Positions 43,214 to 51,739 of a DNA stretch of 64,000 nucleotides are shown here, piece after piece. Position 1 is the first letter of the stretch; every line of letters begins with the position of its first letter. The notes under the pieces were generated by a model that did no database searches, had not been told where the DNA came from, and saw nothing but the letters and a program-made list of their open reading frames with translations. The translations under genes and the position numbers were made by a program. Source of the stretch: Streptomyces hundungensis (lineage in GTDB: Bacteria; Actinomycetota; Actinomycetes; Streptomycetales; Streptomycetaceae); contig NZ_CP032698.1 of assembly GCF_003627815.1 (NCBI RefSeq), positions 4,464,001-4,528,000 of the forward strand. Reading direction: 5' to 3'.

Positions 43214-44887
43214 TCAGCTCTGCGTGCCGAAGTCCTGGGTCCACCAGGGGCCGCCGGAGCCGTGGTGCACCCCGATGCCGATCTCCTTGAACGCGCAGTT
43301 CAGGATGTTGGCGCGGTGGCCGGAGCTGTGCATCCAGGAGTCCATGACCGCGGCGGCGTCGGCCTGGCCGCGGGCGATGTTCTCGCCGTACGTACTCCAC
43401 CTGTAGCCGGCCGCGGTGATCCGCTCGCCGGGGCCCGCGCCGCTCGGGTCGGTGTGGTCGAAGAAGTTCTGCGCGGCCATGTTCTCGGAGTGCTTGAGCG
43501 CCGCCTCGTACAGCTTGGAGTTGGTGGTGAGCGCCGAGCAACCGGCCTTGGCGCGCTCGGAGTTGACCAGGTCGAGCACCTGCTGGACATCGGCCGGGAC
43601 GCTGGTGTCCACGGTGCGGGGCGTGGCACGCCGGGTGCTGGGGGTGGCCTTCGGCGGGGTGGGGCGCGCGGCCGACTTCGTCGGTGACGCGGAGCTCTTG
43701 GAGGGGCTCGGCGACGGCGAACTCGTGGGCGCCTTGGGTGAGTTGGTGGCCGAGGGGGTCGGCGGCAGCGGTCGCGTACTGCCGTCGGCGGCGGCCGCGT
43801 CGGTGAGGGTGGCCGGGGCGTCCGCGACGGAGCGGGAGGGGGCCTGCCCTGCGTCCGTCATGAAGTGGTACGCCCCGCCGAGCGTGGCGACGGCGGCGAG
43901 CGCGGCGATGACGGCGGCGCCCCGGCGCCGGCGCCGCGCCCGCTGATCGCGCCGGTCGCGCCGCGAGGCGGGGGCCCGCCGCCGGCCCGCGGCGTGCGAA
44001 CCGTGGGCGGCGCGCGGGGCGGTCTGGGCCGCGGTCATGGGCTGGGTGGATGCGGTGGCGGTGGCGTGCGCGGCGCTCTGGAGCGCCGGGTCCGCGCCGT
44101 GCAGGGCGGCGAGCAGACCGGCGGAGGCGCCCGCCACCGGAACGAGGGCGAGCCCCACGAGCAGGCCCTCGGCGGGTATGAGCCCGCTCCAGTGCCCGGA
44201 GCAGACCGCGCAGGTACGGGCGTGGCGGGCTATGCGCTTGCGCCACAGGGCGGAGGGCACGCCGTCCCAGGACAGCGCGAGCCCGGACAGCTCGCCGCAC
44301 CGTTCGATCCCGGCGAGCGCGCGCACGACGACCCGGGCGGTCTCCAGTTGGCCCTTCATGCGCTGGACGCGTACGGCGGCGTGTTCGGCGGAGAGGTCGA
44401 GCGCCGAGGCGACCTCGCCCCGGGTGAGCACGCCGGCCGCCTCCAGCCACCACAGCGAGAGCAGCGCCCGGTCGTCGGTCTCCAGCCAGCGGGTGGCCTC
44501 GGTGACCTCCTTGCGCTGCCCGGACAGGCCGAGCCGCACGATGGTGAGGTCGACGAAGTCGGCCCCGGGGTCGGCGACGTCGTGGGCGTCCTGGAGCCCG
44601 CCGGTCACGGTGGCCCGGCGGTGGCCCTGCCAGTACCGGCGTATCTCGTTCATGGTGACGGCGACCAGCCAGGACCGGAACGCCTCCGGCTCCCGCAGCG
44701 AGCCGAGCCCGTCGAGCATCCGCAGCAAGCTCTCCTGCACGACGTCGTCGACGTCCGCGTGCCCGTCGAGCGCGCGGCCGACGATGTTGTACACGAGCGG
44801 CAGATACCCGGCGACGAGCTCGTCCCGCGCCCGCTGATCCCCGGCTCGGGCCGCGACGACCACCGCGGCTACCTGTTCACTGATCAC
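43214..44887 (-). CDS. ECF sigma factor fused to zinc-finger segment, membrane segments and extracellular CAP/SCP domain
   Basis: 557 residues in clear order. Sigma region 2 (about 20-87) includes DELVAGYLPLVYNIVGRALDG, DVDDVVQESLLRMLDGL and AFRSWLVAVTMNEIRRYW. A divergent region 4 (about 128-190) includes RGEVASALDLSAEHAAVRV. A ZAS-like motif H222-x3-C226-x2-C229 (HARTCAVCSGHW) resembles that of anti-sigma factors. A hydrophobic segment lies at about 241-262, a basic patch at about 300-325 and a TM helix (AAVIAALAAVATLGG) at about 326-344. A Ser/Pro/Thr linker leads to a CAP/SCP domain (about 432-557; LDLVNSERAKAGCSALTTN, YGENIARGQ, SSGHRANILN). The predicted layout is sigma inside, CAP outside. 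Start ATG 44887. Confidence 0.8.
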   Translation of the reverse strand: MISEQVAAVVVAARAGDQRARDELVAGYLPLVYNIVGRALDGHADVDDVVQESLLRMLDGLGSLREPEAFRSWLVAVTMNEIRRYWQGHRRATVTGGLQDAHDVADPGADFVDLTIVRLGLSGQRKEVTEATRWLETDDRALLSLWWLEAAGVLTRGEVASALDLSAEHAAVRVQRMKGQLETARVVVRALAGIERCGELSGLALSWDGVPSALWRKRIARHARTCAVCSGHWSGLIPAEGLLVGLALVPVAGASAGLLAALHGADPALQSAAHATATASTQPMTAAQTAPRAAHGSHAAGRRRAPASRRDRRDQRARRRRRGAAVIAALAAVATLGGAYHFMTDAGQAPSRSVADAPATLTDAAAADGSTRPLPPTPSATNSPKAPTSSPSPSPSKSSASPTKSAARPTPPKATPSTRRATPRTVDTSVPADVQQVLDLVNSERAKAGCSALTTNSKLYEAALKHSENMAAQNFFDHTDPSGAGPGERITAAGYRWSTYGENIARGQADAAAVMDSWMHSSGHRANILNCAFKEIGIGVHHGSGGPWWTQDFGTQS

Positions 44888-45067
44888 GCCTCGTCCACTC
44901 TCCCCGGAGCACCGAACCTAACTGACCCGACACAGAGGAGACAGCCCGCGGGCGGTCGGATAACAGAAAACGGATGACGAATATCGACGGAGGACCAACC
45001 GATACCGCCAGGTCTCGGTCATCCGCGCCGCCGACCCATGGACTTCGTCCAGCCGCTATGGCCTTCG

Positions 45068-45901
45068 TCACGCCCCGCCCGGGCACCCGGGTGCGCGACC
45101 GACGGCGAGCATGTGGGAACTGGCGGAGAGAAGGTCGGGGTAGGGCTCGGCCAGCCGGGCGGCGGCGAGTGCGGCGCGGAACATCGCCGAGTCCCGCAAG
45201 GACTCCTCGGAGTGTGTCTCGGCCGCCTTCAGCGCGCCCCAGGACGGCCCCTCGATTCCGATCACCCGCACATCCGCGACACCGGCCTCCGTCAACTCCT
45301 CCGCCAGGGAAGCGGCGGTGTGGAAGTAGGCAGCGGTGAAGCCCTTGCGGCCCGGTTCGTGGCGACCGTTCACAAGGATGTCGGCCACGGCGTCGTGGAC
45401 GCGCTCGACGTCGAGCAGGGTGGTGGCGACGTGCTCGAACAGTGAGGCGTACCGTCCGATCGCGGCGGCGGCGATGAGCCCGCCCGGCTTCACGACACGC
45501 AGCGCCTCGGCGAGCGCCCGGTCCCGTTCCTCGCGCTCCAGGAGGTGGTAGAGCGGGCCCAGCAGAAGGACGACGTCCTGCGAGTGGTCGGACGCGGGTA
45601 GCTTGCGCGCATCGCCGACCTCGGCCGTGACGCCATCGGGTACCTGCTCCACATGACGGTGGACGGGGTCCACGATGTGCACCGTGTATCCGTCCTCGGC
45701 CAGCCACTTGGCGTGGATGCCGGGCCCGCCGCCGACATCGAGGACGTCGGCCGGAGCCGCCGGAAGGTACCGGCGGAGGATCTCCTGGGTGCGGATCAGC
45801 TCCAGTGCGCCGTCGGCGCTGGACGTCAGGCGGACCGACTCGTCGGTGGTCTCCGTGTAGAAGGCCAGGACTTCCGGAGCGACAACGGGGTCTGATGTCA
45901 T
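45068..45901 (-). CDS. Class I SAM-dependent methyltransferase
   Basis: 277 residues. SAM-binding motif I is VLDVGGGPGIHAKWLAEDGY (about 53-72); the acidic residue of motif II lies in VHIVDPVHRH, and VVLLLGPLYHLLEREERDRA matches motif IV of the UbiE/Methyltransf_11 group. The substrate is unknown. Start ATG 45901 faces the GntR gene at 45958. The 56-bp gap contains one copy of the operator-like palindrome also found at 46738, so the gene may be under the same regulator. Confidence 0.8.
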   Translation of the reverse strand: MTSDPVVAPEVLAFYTETTDESVRLTSSADGALELIRTQEILRRYLPAAPADVLDVGGGPGIHAKWLAEDGYTVHIVDPVHRHVEQVPDGVTAEVGDARKLPASDHSQDVVLLLGPLYHLLEREERDRALAEALRVVKPGGLIAAAAIGRYASLFEHVATTLLDVERVHDAVADILVNGRHEPGRKGFTAAYFHTAASLAEELTEAGVADVRVIGIEGPSWGALKAAETHSEESLRDSAMFRAALAAARLAEPYPDLLSASSHMLAVGRAPGCPGGA

Positions 45902-45918
45902 GGTCCGGATCGTCCACC

Positions 45919-45938
45919 CCGACCGGTCAACCTGTCCA
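45919..45938. promoter_or_regulatory. Imperfect operator-like palindrome between methyltransferase and GntR genes
   Basis: CCGACCGGTCAACCTGTCCA matches the perfect palindrome at 46738-46757 at 16 of 20 positions. It lies between the divergent starts (45901 minus, 45958 plus). The likely binder is the adjacent GntR protein; this is inference. Confidence 0.5.
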
Positions 45939-45957
45939 CCGTCCCAGGAGCGATGAC

Positions 45958-46686
45958 ATGGCCGTCCTGAAGTACGAGCAGATCGCCGACTCCCTGCGCG
46001 CTCGGATCGCCGAAGGGGAGTTCGGGGCTGACGACCTTCTCCCCTCCCAGCGTGACCTCTGCGCGCGGTGGGGCGTCAGCAGGGCCACCGTGATCAAGGC
46101 GTATGACACGCTCGTCGCCGACGGCCTGGTGAGTGCGCGCCAGGGCCAGGGCTTCCGGGTGACACGGCTTCCTCTGGCGCGTCCGGCCGGGGCCCGCAAG
46201 GCGGGCACGGACAGGACGACGGGGGGCCGCGCCTTCGAAATCCTGGGGGTGCCGGCCCGGGAAATCCCGCCGATACGGGTGGCCCGTGCCCTGGCAACGA
46301 GCGGTGACGCGTTGCCGTTGCGACGCGACCGCCTGATCCGTCTCGCGGACGGCGCTCCGCTGTCGGTGGTGCGCGCCTGGTTCCCTCCGGAGATCGCGGA
46401 TGAATGCCCGCGCCTGGAGCGGCCCGAGCCCATCGCCGAGGGGACGACGCGCTACGTCGCCCGGATGACCGGGCGCCACCCGGCGCGTGGAGTGGACGAG
46501 AAGACGGTCCGGCTGGCCACGGCCGAGGAGGCGCAACTCCTGGCAAAGGAGGCCCCGTTCGCGGTCCTGGTCGTCCTGCATGTCGCCTACGACGAGGACG
46601 ACAGGGCGATCGTCGTGGAGCAGGGCGTCACGCCGGGCGATCTCTGGGAGGACACGGAAGGCTATGTAATGGGCGACATCCGCTGA
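45958..46686 (+). CDS. GntR-family (HutC/UTRA) regulator
   Basis: 242 residues. The winged helix at about 1-70 (YEQIADSLRARIAEGEFGAD, LPSQRDLCARWGVSRATVIK and AYDTLVADGLVSARQGQGF) is followed by a UTRA effector domain (about 90-240). The UTRA shows RRDRLIRLADGAPLSVVRAW and ARGVDEKTVRLATAEEAQLL. Start ATG 45958 lies seven bases after CAGGAG. Two similar palindromes flank the gene, one before its start and one between it and the 29-residue peptide/isoaspartyl-methyltransferase genes. The simplest reading is self-control plus control of the downstream unit. Confidence 0.88.
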   Translation: MAVLKYEQIADSLRARIAEGEFGADDLLPSQRDLCARWGVSRATVIKAYDTLVADGLVSARQGQGFRVTRLPLARPAGARKAGTDRTTGGRAFEILGVPAREIPPIRVARALATSGDALPLRRDRLIRLADGAPLSVVRAWFPPEIADECPRLERPEPIAEGTTRYVARMTGRHPARGVDEKTVRLATAEEAQLLAKEAPFAVLVVLHVAYDEDDRAIVVEQGVTPGDLWEDTEGYVMGDIR

Positions 46687-46737
46687 TGCATCGTCAAGTG
46701 GCTCTCCTTCGAAGGAAGTTGAGCGCCCGTCCTTGAC

Positions 46738-46757
46738 TGGACCGGTCCACCGGTCCA
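46738..46757. promoter_or_regulatory. Perfect 9-bp inverted repeat, probable GntR operator, next to a -35-like element
   Basis: TGGACCGGT-CC-ACCGGTCCA is a perfect palindrome with a 2-base spacer. TTGACT (46733-46738) touches its left end and looks like a -35 hexamer, so a bound protein would block the promoter of the peptide/methyltransferase genes. A 16/20 match lies at 45919-45938. Confidence 0.65.
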
Positions 46758-46829
46758 ATGTGAGTGGGAGCGGCGTGGCCCTCGGCAGACCAGGGATGAG
46801 CGTCACGCACCCCGAGAAGGGAAGACGCC

Positions 46830-46919
46830 ATGGCTGGAAAGCACGGCGGCGAGACCGACGACAAGCCGTGGACACCTCCGCCGGAGCCGCCGAGTCCAGA
46901 TGGTCAGCGGCCCAAGTAG
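46830..46919 (+). CDS. 29-residue peptide preceding an isoaspartyl-methyltransferase-like gene (candidate peptide substrate)
   Basis: MAGKHGGETDDKPWTPPPEP then PSPDGQRPK. It has a good ribosome site, GAGAAGGGAAG, nine or fewer bases before ATG 46830, and a single TAG stop eight bases before the methyltransferase start. It is acidic in the middle (ETDD) and Pro-rich with one Trp, and carries a DG pair (Asp-Gly), the motif that most readily forms isoaspartate. Whether it is a modified peptide (RiPP-like) or a leader is not known. Too short for routine gene calling. Confidence 0.5.
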   Translation: MAGKHGGETDDKPWTPPPEPPSPDGQRPK

Positions 46920-46927
46920 GCGGCGCC

Positions 46928-48061
46928 ATGGACCACCGTGCGGTATGTCGAGGGGCGCTCGAGGCCAAGGGGGTCTTCCGTGAGCCCTGGCTGGCTCGGG
47001 CCTTCGACGCGGTCGACCGTGAGGACTACGTGCCGGACCGGGCCTGGGTGCCCGAGCGGGATGCACGGGGGACGTACCGGTTCATCGACCGGGGGGTCGA
47101 TCGGGAGGCATGGCGGCGGGCCGTGTGGGACCCCCACCGGTCCGTCGTCACGCAGATGGACGACGGGAAGACCCCGCCGACCGGCCCGGCCCTGGGCGAC
47201 TTCAGCTCGTCGGTGTCCGCACCGGACATCGTCTTCGAGAAACTGGGGCACCTCGAACTCGGGACGGGGCACACGGTCCTCGATGTCGGGTACGGGTCCG
47301 GCTGCCACACCGCGTACCTGTGTGAGCGCGTGGGCCAGGCGCGGGTCACCGGCGTCGAGGTCGATCACGATCTGGCGGAACGAGGCGCCACCAACCTGAA
47401 ACGGGCCGGTTTCGCCCCGCACCTCGTCTGTGGTGACGGCCTCGCCGGGGTGCCGGAGCGTGCCCCGTTCGACCGCGTCATCAGCACCGCGTCCCTGCAC
47501 GCCGTGCCGTCCGCGTGGGTGGAGCAGGTCGCCGAAGGCGGGCTGATCCTCACGCCCTTCGGCACCGCCTACGAGAACGCCGGCCTGCTGAGGCTCCGAG
47601 TGGCACGCGGGGTGGCGCGGGGACGGTTCGTGGGCTCGGCGTCGTACATGTGGCTCCGTGGCCAACGTCCACCACGGGTTCTGGACGTGGCGGGTGAGTG
47701 TGTGCGCCGACCGTCGCCGATCGACCCGGATCAGGTGCTGGGAGGCGGCTGTGCGCAGGCGTTCGCGATCGGGCTCCAGGTCCCCGACGCGTCGTACTCG
47801 CATCGCGGCGAGGGGAACGATCGCAAGGTCCAGTTCGTGGACGGGACCGGCACGTCCGTGGCGATCGTCCGCTACACCGACTGGTGGGCGGGGGACGCCG
47901 TGCGGGTCTGGGGGCCGCGCGATCTCTGGGACGAGGTGGTGCGGTCGTTCACCTGGTATCAGGCGCGGCGCCGGCCGGACATCACCCGGTTCGGCGTAAC
48001 CGTGGACTGCGAGGGGCAACGATTCTGGCTTGACGAGCCGGACCGGCCCGTGGCGCTGTGA
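46928..48061 (+). CDS. Protein-L-isoaspartate O-methyltransferase-like enzyme (RiPP-associated type)
   Basis: 377 residues. SAM motif I is HTVLDVGYGSGCHTAYLCER, with VTGVEVDHDL for the acidic residue of motif II, and FDRVISTASLHAVPSAWVEQ with GLILTPFGT match the later PCMT motifs. The N-terminal region (WLARAFDAVDREDYVPDRAW) is that of PCMT proteins. The C-terminal 150 residues are an extension seen in methyltransferases of the lanthipeptide and ATP-grasp peptide systems. No cyclase or ATP-grasp gene is in view. Start ATG 46928, coupled to the 29-residue peptide and under the palindrome at 46738. Confidence 0.8.
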   Translation: MDHRAVCRGALEAKGVFREPWLARAFDAVDREDYVPDRAWVPERDARGTYRFIDRGVDREAWRRAVWDPHRSVVTQMDDGKTPPTGPALGDFSSSVSAPDIVFEKLGHLELGTGHTVLDVGYGSGCHTAYLCERVGQARVTGVEVDHDLAERGATNLKRAGFAPHLVCGDGLAGVPERAPFDRVISTASLHAVPSAWVEQVAEGGLILTPFGTAYENAGLLRLRVARGVARGRFVGSASYMWLRGQRPPRVLDVAGECVRRPSPIDPDQVLGGGCAQAFAIGLQVPDASYSHRGEGNDRKVQFVDGTGTSVAIVRYTDWWAGDAVRVWGPRDLWDEVVRSFTWYQARRRPDITRFGVTVDCEGQRFWLDEPDRPVAL

Positions 48062-48143
48062 CGTGTGGCGGGCGTCGGCTTCGGTCAACCCCTGTGACCG
48101 CCGCCCCGCGCGGCCCCCCGCCGCGCTCGGTACGCTCCCGCAC

Positions 48144-48410
48144 ATGAATGACACCCCCGCTCCCGGGGCTGGACGGCGCCCGGAGGTCGAGCCGTTGGTG
48201 GCGCGCGGGTTCGGGCCCGCGCCGACGCCGGACATCACGTATACGCAGTGCAAGCGCTGCGGTACCGAGCTGGCCGGGCTCGACGGGCGGTATTCGTGCG
48301 GGGTGTGCGGGTGGTCCAACCACTGGTCGGAGGGGCACCGCCCGCTGCCGGCCGCCGAGGACGACCCGGATGCGCCGCCCTCGCCCGTCAATCCGCTCGG
48401 CGAGCAGTAG
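48144..48410 (+). CDS. Small zinc-ribbon protein
   Basis: 88 residues with two CxxC pairs: QCKRCGTELAG (C36, C39) and SCGVCGWSNHW (C51, C54), 11 residues apart. N- and C-termini are Pro-rich and disordered. ATG 48144 lies in GTACGCTCCCGCACATG without a strong ribosome site. Function unknown; it probably binds one zinc. Confidence 0.65.
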   Translation: MNDTPAPGAGRRPEVEPLVARGFGPAPTPDITYTQCKRCGTELAGLDGRYSCGVCGWSNHWSEGHRPLPAAEDDPDAPPSPVNPLGEQ

Positions 48411-48553
48411 GCGCGAGGGAGCGACGCCGGAGGGGCGGGGCGGGCCTTGCCCAGGGCCGGTGGGCCGGTGCGGCGTGGGTGCGGATCGCCGGGGTTCGGA
48501 AGCGGGGGCGCGGCGGGGCGCCGGTGTATCGTGCCGAACACCTCTCTCACGAA

Positions 48554-48572
48554 ATGTACTGTTTTGTACGAT
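48554..48572 (+). promoter_or_regulatory. Promoter/operator region of the DyP-like gene
   Basis: TGTAC occurs twice, ten bases apart (48555-48559 and 48565-48569). The second copy overlaps TACGAT (48567-48572), a good -10 hexamer. The -10 is only a few bases from the likely TTG start, so the mRNA may be leaderless. The TGTAC pair could be a repressor site. Inference from sequence only. Confidence 0.4.
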
Positions 48573-48575
48573 GAC

Positions 48576-49712
48576 TTGAGTGACCCCGGGTTCCGGCGCC
48601 GCACCCTTCTCGCCACCCTCCCCGCCGCCTTCGCGCTGAGCGGATGCGACACCCTCCTGCCGCGCCGTGAGCGCGACCGGCCGCCCGTTCAGGGGGCGCC
48701 GCCCGGCCCGGTCCGCCAGGACGGGGTGGTCGGGCCCCGCCAGCAGCACGTGCTCTTCGTCTCCTACGACCTCAACCCGGGCACCCGGGGCGCCCCGGGC
48801 CGGGACGCGGTGCGCCGGCTGCTCGCGCGGTGGAGCGAACTGCTCGCGGGCAGGCCGCCGGGGCCGACCGCCACCATCGGCATCGGGCCCGCCCTGCCGC
48901 CCCGGCTCGGCATCGGTGCGCCCGAGGGGCTGCGGGAGCTGCCCGCGTTCCCCGGCGAGCACCTCGACGCGGGTGCGGGCGGCGGCGAGATCGGCGTACA
49001 GATCTGCGCGCAGGACCCCTGGGCGTGCGAGACGCTGGCCGGGCTGCTCGCGGCCGCCGGCGCCGGGGTGTTGCGGCCGCGCTGGCGCCAGGCGGGGTTC
49101 TGGCCGCCCGAGCTGCCCGGGCCGCACTCCGGCCCGTTCACCCCGTCCCGGGACGGCGAGACACCGCGCGACCCCCTCGGCTTCAAGTTCGGCACGGCCA
49201 ACCCCTCGGAGGCCGAGAGCGAACGCTGGGTCTGGCTGTCCGGGCCGGGACCGTACGCCGACGGAACGTTCCTCGTCGTACGCCGCATCCGGCTGCGCGT
49301 CGAGGAGTTCGGGCGGCTGCCGGTGGCCCGGCAGGAACAGATCGTGGGACGCCGCAAGCGCGGGGGCGAGCCGCTGGGGGGCGGCGCCGAGCACGACGAC
49401 GTCGACCCGGACGCCCGCACCGCCGACGGCGGGGCCCTCCTGCCCGCCGACGCGCACGTGCGGCTCGCGCACCACCGGTTCGACGGGGGCGCCCGGATGC
49501 TGCGGCGCGGATACTCCTACGAGAACCACCCCGCCGACCGCGGCCTGCTCTTCCTCGCGTATCTGAAGGACCCCGCGCTGTTCGTGCGCGTCCAGGGTCG
49601 GCTGGCCGCGGGCGACGCGCTCAACCCCTTTGCCGAGCACTACGGTTCGGCCCTGTTCTACGTACTGCCGGGGGCCCGCCCCGACCGGCCCCTCGGCAGC
49701 ATGGTGCTGTAG
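48576..49712 (+). CDS. DyP-type peroxidase homologue with Tat/lipoprotein signal; catalytic Asp replaced
   Basis: 378 residues. The N-terminus SDPGFRRRTLLATLPAAFAL has a twin-arginine-like motif and then SGC, a lipobox. The body follows EfeB/DyP: an RQQHVLFVSYDLNP strand, DPLGFKFGTANPSEAESE and ADAHVRLAHHRFDGGARMLR with the proximal His, then RRGYSYEN. In DyP enzymes the GxxDG motif (for example GFKDGTANP in EfeB) provides the catalytic Asp; here it is GFKFG. Peroxidase activity is therefore doubtful; heme binding may remain. The start is TTG 48576, as there is no ATG or GTG in frame near the signal peptide. Confidence 0.7.
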   Translation: MSDPGFRRRTLLATLPAAFALSGCDTLLPRRERDRPPVQGAPPGPVRQDGVVGPRQQHVLFVSYDLNPGTRGAPGRDAVRRLLARWSELLAGRPPGPTATIGIGPALPPRLGIGAPEGLRELPAFPGEHLDAGAGGGEIGVQICAQDPWACETLAGLLAAAGAGVLRPRWRQAGFWPPELPGPHSGPFTPSRDGETPRDPLGFKFGTANPSEAESERWVWLSGPGPYADGTFLVVRRIRLRVEEFGRLPVARQEQIVGRRKRGGEPLGGGAEHDDVDPDARTADGGALLPADAHVRLAHHRFDGGARMLRRGYSYENHPADRGLLFLAYLKDPALFVRVQGRLAAGDALNPFAEHYGSALFYVLPGARPDRPLGSMVL

Positions 49713-49730
49713 CACCCTCAGCCCCGCCCC

Positions 49731-50738
49731 TCAGCCGCCCATCCGCGAGGCGGCGGGCTCCGCGCCAGGGAAGTGGCAGGCCACCTCCCGGCGCTCCCCG
49801 GTCGCCACGGCCCGCAGCACCGGCGCCTCCGTCCGGCAGACCGCCTGGGCCCGGCCGCAGCGGGGGTGGAAGGCGCAGCCGGGCGGGGGCGCGGCCGGGC
49901 TCGGGGGGTCGCCGAGCAGGGTGATGCGTTCGCGGGTCCGCTCGGCCGCCGGGTCCGGCAGGGGGACCGCGGACAGCAGGGCCTGCGTATAGGGGTGGGC
50001 CGGCGCCGCGTACACCCGCTCCTTGGCGCCGATCTCCACCACCCGGCCCAGATACATCACGGCCACCCGGTCGCAGACCCGCTTCACCACCGACAGGTCG
50101 TGCGCGATGAAGAGATAGGCCAGGCCCAGTTCCTTCTGGAGGCGTTCCATCAGGTTGACGATCTGGGCCTGTACGGAGACGTCGAGCGCGGAGACCGGTT
50201 CGTCCGCCACGACCAGCTTCGGGTCCAGGGCGAGTGCGCGGGCGATGCCGATGCGCTGGGCCTGCCCGCCGGAGAACTCGTGCGGATAGCGGTCCATGTG
50301 CTCGGGGATCAGGCCCACCAGGTCCATCAGTTCGGCGGCCCTGGTGCGCGCCGCCGACTCCGAACTGCCGTGGGCCAGAAGGGGATCGGCGATGACGCGG
50401 GCCACGGTCTGGCGCGGGTTGAGGGAGGAGTGCGGGTCCTGGAAGACCATCTGGAGGTCCTTGCGCACCGGACGCAGCTCGCGCCGGGACAGCCGGCTGA
50501 TGTCCTGGCCCTCGTAGGCGATGGTCCCGGAGGTGGGTTCCAGGAGGCGCACGATCATGCGGCCCGTGGTCGACTTGCCGCACCCCGATTCGCCGACCAG
50601 GCCCAGGGTCTCGCCGGCCGCCACGTCGAAGCTCACCCCGTCGACGGCCCGCACGGGCGCCGAGCGGGCGCGCCTGCCGGGGAAGTGCATCCTCAAGTCC
50701 CTTACGGAGAGCAGGGGTTGGGGGGCTGTGCCGTTCAT
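49731..50738 (-). CDS. oppF: Peptide ABC transporter ATP-binding protein (OppF/DppF type)
   Basis: 335 residues. Walker [11 protein letters not shown]-loop ([16 protein letters not shown]), signature [20 protein letters not shown] and Walker [14 protein letters not shown] are intact. The C-terminal oligopeptide ABC extension has a cysteine cluster ([14 protein letters not shown]) that can bind an Fe-S cluster in this family. ATG 50738 overlaps the oppD stop by four bases. Last gene of the five-gene transporter unit; the solute-binding gene is first. Confidence 0.93.
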   Translation of the reverse strand: MNGTAPQPLLSVRDLRMHFPGRRARSAPVRAVDGVSFDVAAGETLGLVGESGCGKSTTGRMIVRLLEPTSGTIAYEGQDISRLSRRELRPVRKDLQMVFQDPHSSLNPRQTVARVIADPLLAHGSSESAARTRAAELMDLVGLIPEHMDRYPHEFSGGQAQRIGIARALALDPKLVVADEPVSALDVSVQAQIVNLMERLQKELGLAYLFIAHDLSVVKRVCDRVAVMYLGRVVEIGAKERVYAAPAHPYTQALLSAVPLPDPAAERTRERITLLGDPPSPAAPPPGCAFHPRCGRAQAVCRTEAPVLRAVATGERREVACHFPGAEPAASRMGG

Positions 50739-51739
50739 GGGGCTACGCCTTCGTATGCGGGGAGGTGGCAGGCGACCGGGTGGTCCCGGGGGCCGTCGAG
50801 CTCGGGGCGTTGGCTCGCGCAGCGCTCGCGCACGGCGGCGCCGGCGGCCGCCGCCCTCGGGCAGCGGGGTGCGAAGGCGCAGCCGGGGGCGGGCTCCAGG
50901 AGGGAGGGCGGGCTGCCGGGGATGGCCCGCAGCGGCTGGTCGTCCTCGTCGTCGAGGCGGGGCAGCGAGTCGAGCAGGCCCCGGGTGTAGGGGTGGGCGG
51001 GCGTCGCGAACAGGGCGTCCACCGGAGCCTGTTCGGCGGCGCGGCCGCCGTACATGACGAGCACCTCGTGGGCGACCCGGGCCACCACCCCCAGATCGTG
51101 GGTGATCATCACGACGGCGAGTCCGCGCTCCTGCTGGAGGCGGGCGAGCAGCTCCAGGATCTGCGCCTGGACCGTGACGTCGAGGGCGGTGGTGGGCTCG
51201 TCCGCGATGAGCAGTTCCGGTTCGCAGGCCAGCGCCATCGCGATCATGGCGCGTTGGCGCATCCCGCCGGAGAACTGGTGCGGGTACTCACCGGCCCGGC
51301 GTCCCGGCTCGGGGATGCCGACCTCGGCGAGCATCTCCACGGCGAGCCTGCGGGCCTGTGCGCGACGGGAGTTGAAGTGGACGCGGTGGTGTTCGGCGAT
51401 CTGCTCGCCGACGGTGTAGTAGGGGTGGAGGCTGGACAGCGGGTCCTGGAAGATCATGGCGATGCGCCGGCCGCGCAGCCGGTTCAGGGCGCGCTCGGGC
51501 AGGCCCACCAGTTCGCGCCCTTCGAGGGCGATGGAGCCGGTGACCTCGGCGCCGGTGTGCAGGCCGAGCAGGGCCATCGAGGTGACGGACTTGCCGGAGC
51601 CGGACTCGCCGACGATGCCCAGGGTGCGGCCCCGGTGCACATCGAAGGAGAGGTGGTCCACGGCCCGCACCGGACCGCGCGGGGTGGTGAAGGTCACCGT
51701 CAACTCCCGTACGGCAAGCAGGGGTTGGGGGTCGGCCAT
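50735..51739 (-). CDS. oppD: Peptide ABC transporter ATP-binding protein (OppD/DppD type)
   Basis: 334 residues. Walker [11 protein letters not shown]-loop [15 protein letters not shown], signature [20 protein letters not shown] and Walker [14 protein letters not shown]. The C-terminal extension ends with [11 protein letters not shown], the usual cysteine pattern. It pairs with OppF to power import through OppBC. ATG 51739 shares one base with the oppB stop (TGATG). Context (FAD oxidases of amino or imino acids downstream) suggests peptides or amino-acid derivatives as cargo. Confidence 0.93.
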   Translation of the reverse strand: MADPQPLLAVRELTVTFTTPRGPVRAVDHLSFDVHRGRTLGIVGESGSGKSVTSMALLGLHTGAEVTGSIALEGRELVGLPERALNRLRGRRIAMIFQDPLSSLHPYYTVGEQIAEHHRVHFNSRRAQARRLAVEMLAEVGIPEPGRRAGEYPHQFSGGMRQRAMIAMALACEPELLIADEPTTALDVTVQAQILELLARLQQERGLAVVMITHDLGVVARVAHEVLVMYGGRAAEQAPVDALFATPAHPYTRGLLDSLPRLDDEDDQPLRAIPGSPPSLLEPAPGCAFAPRCPRAAAAGAAVRERCASQRPELDGPRDHPVACHLPAYEGVAP

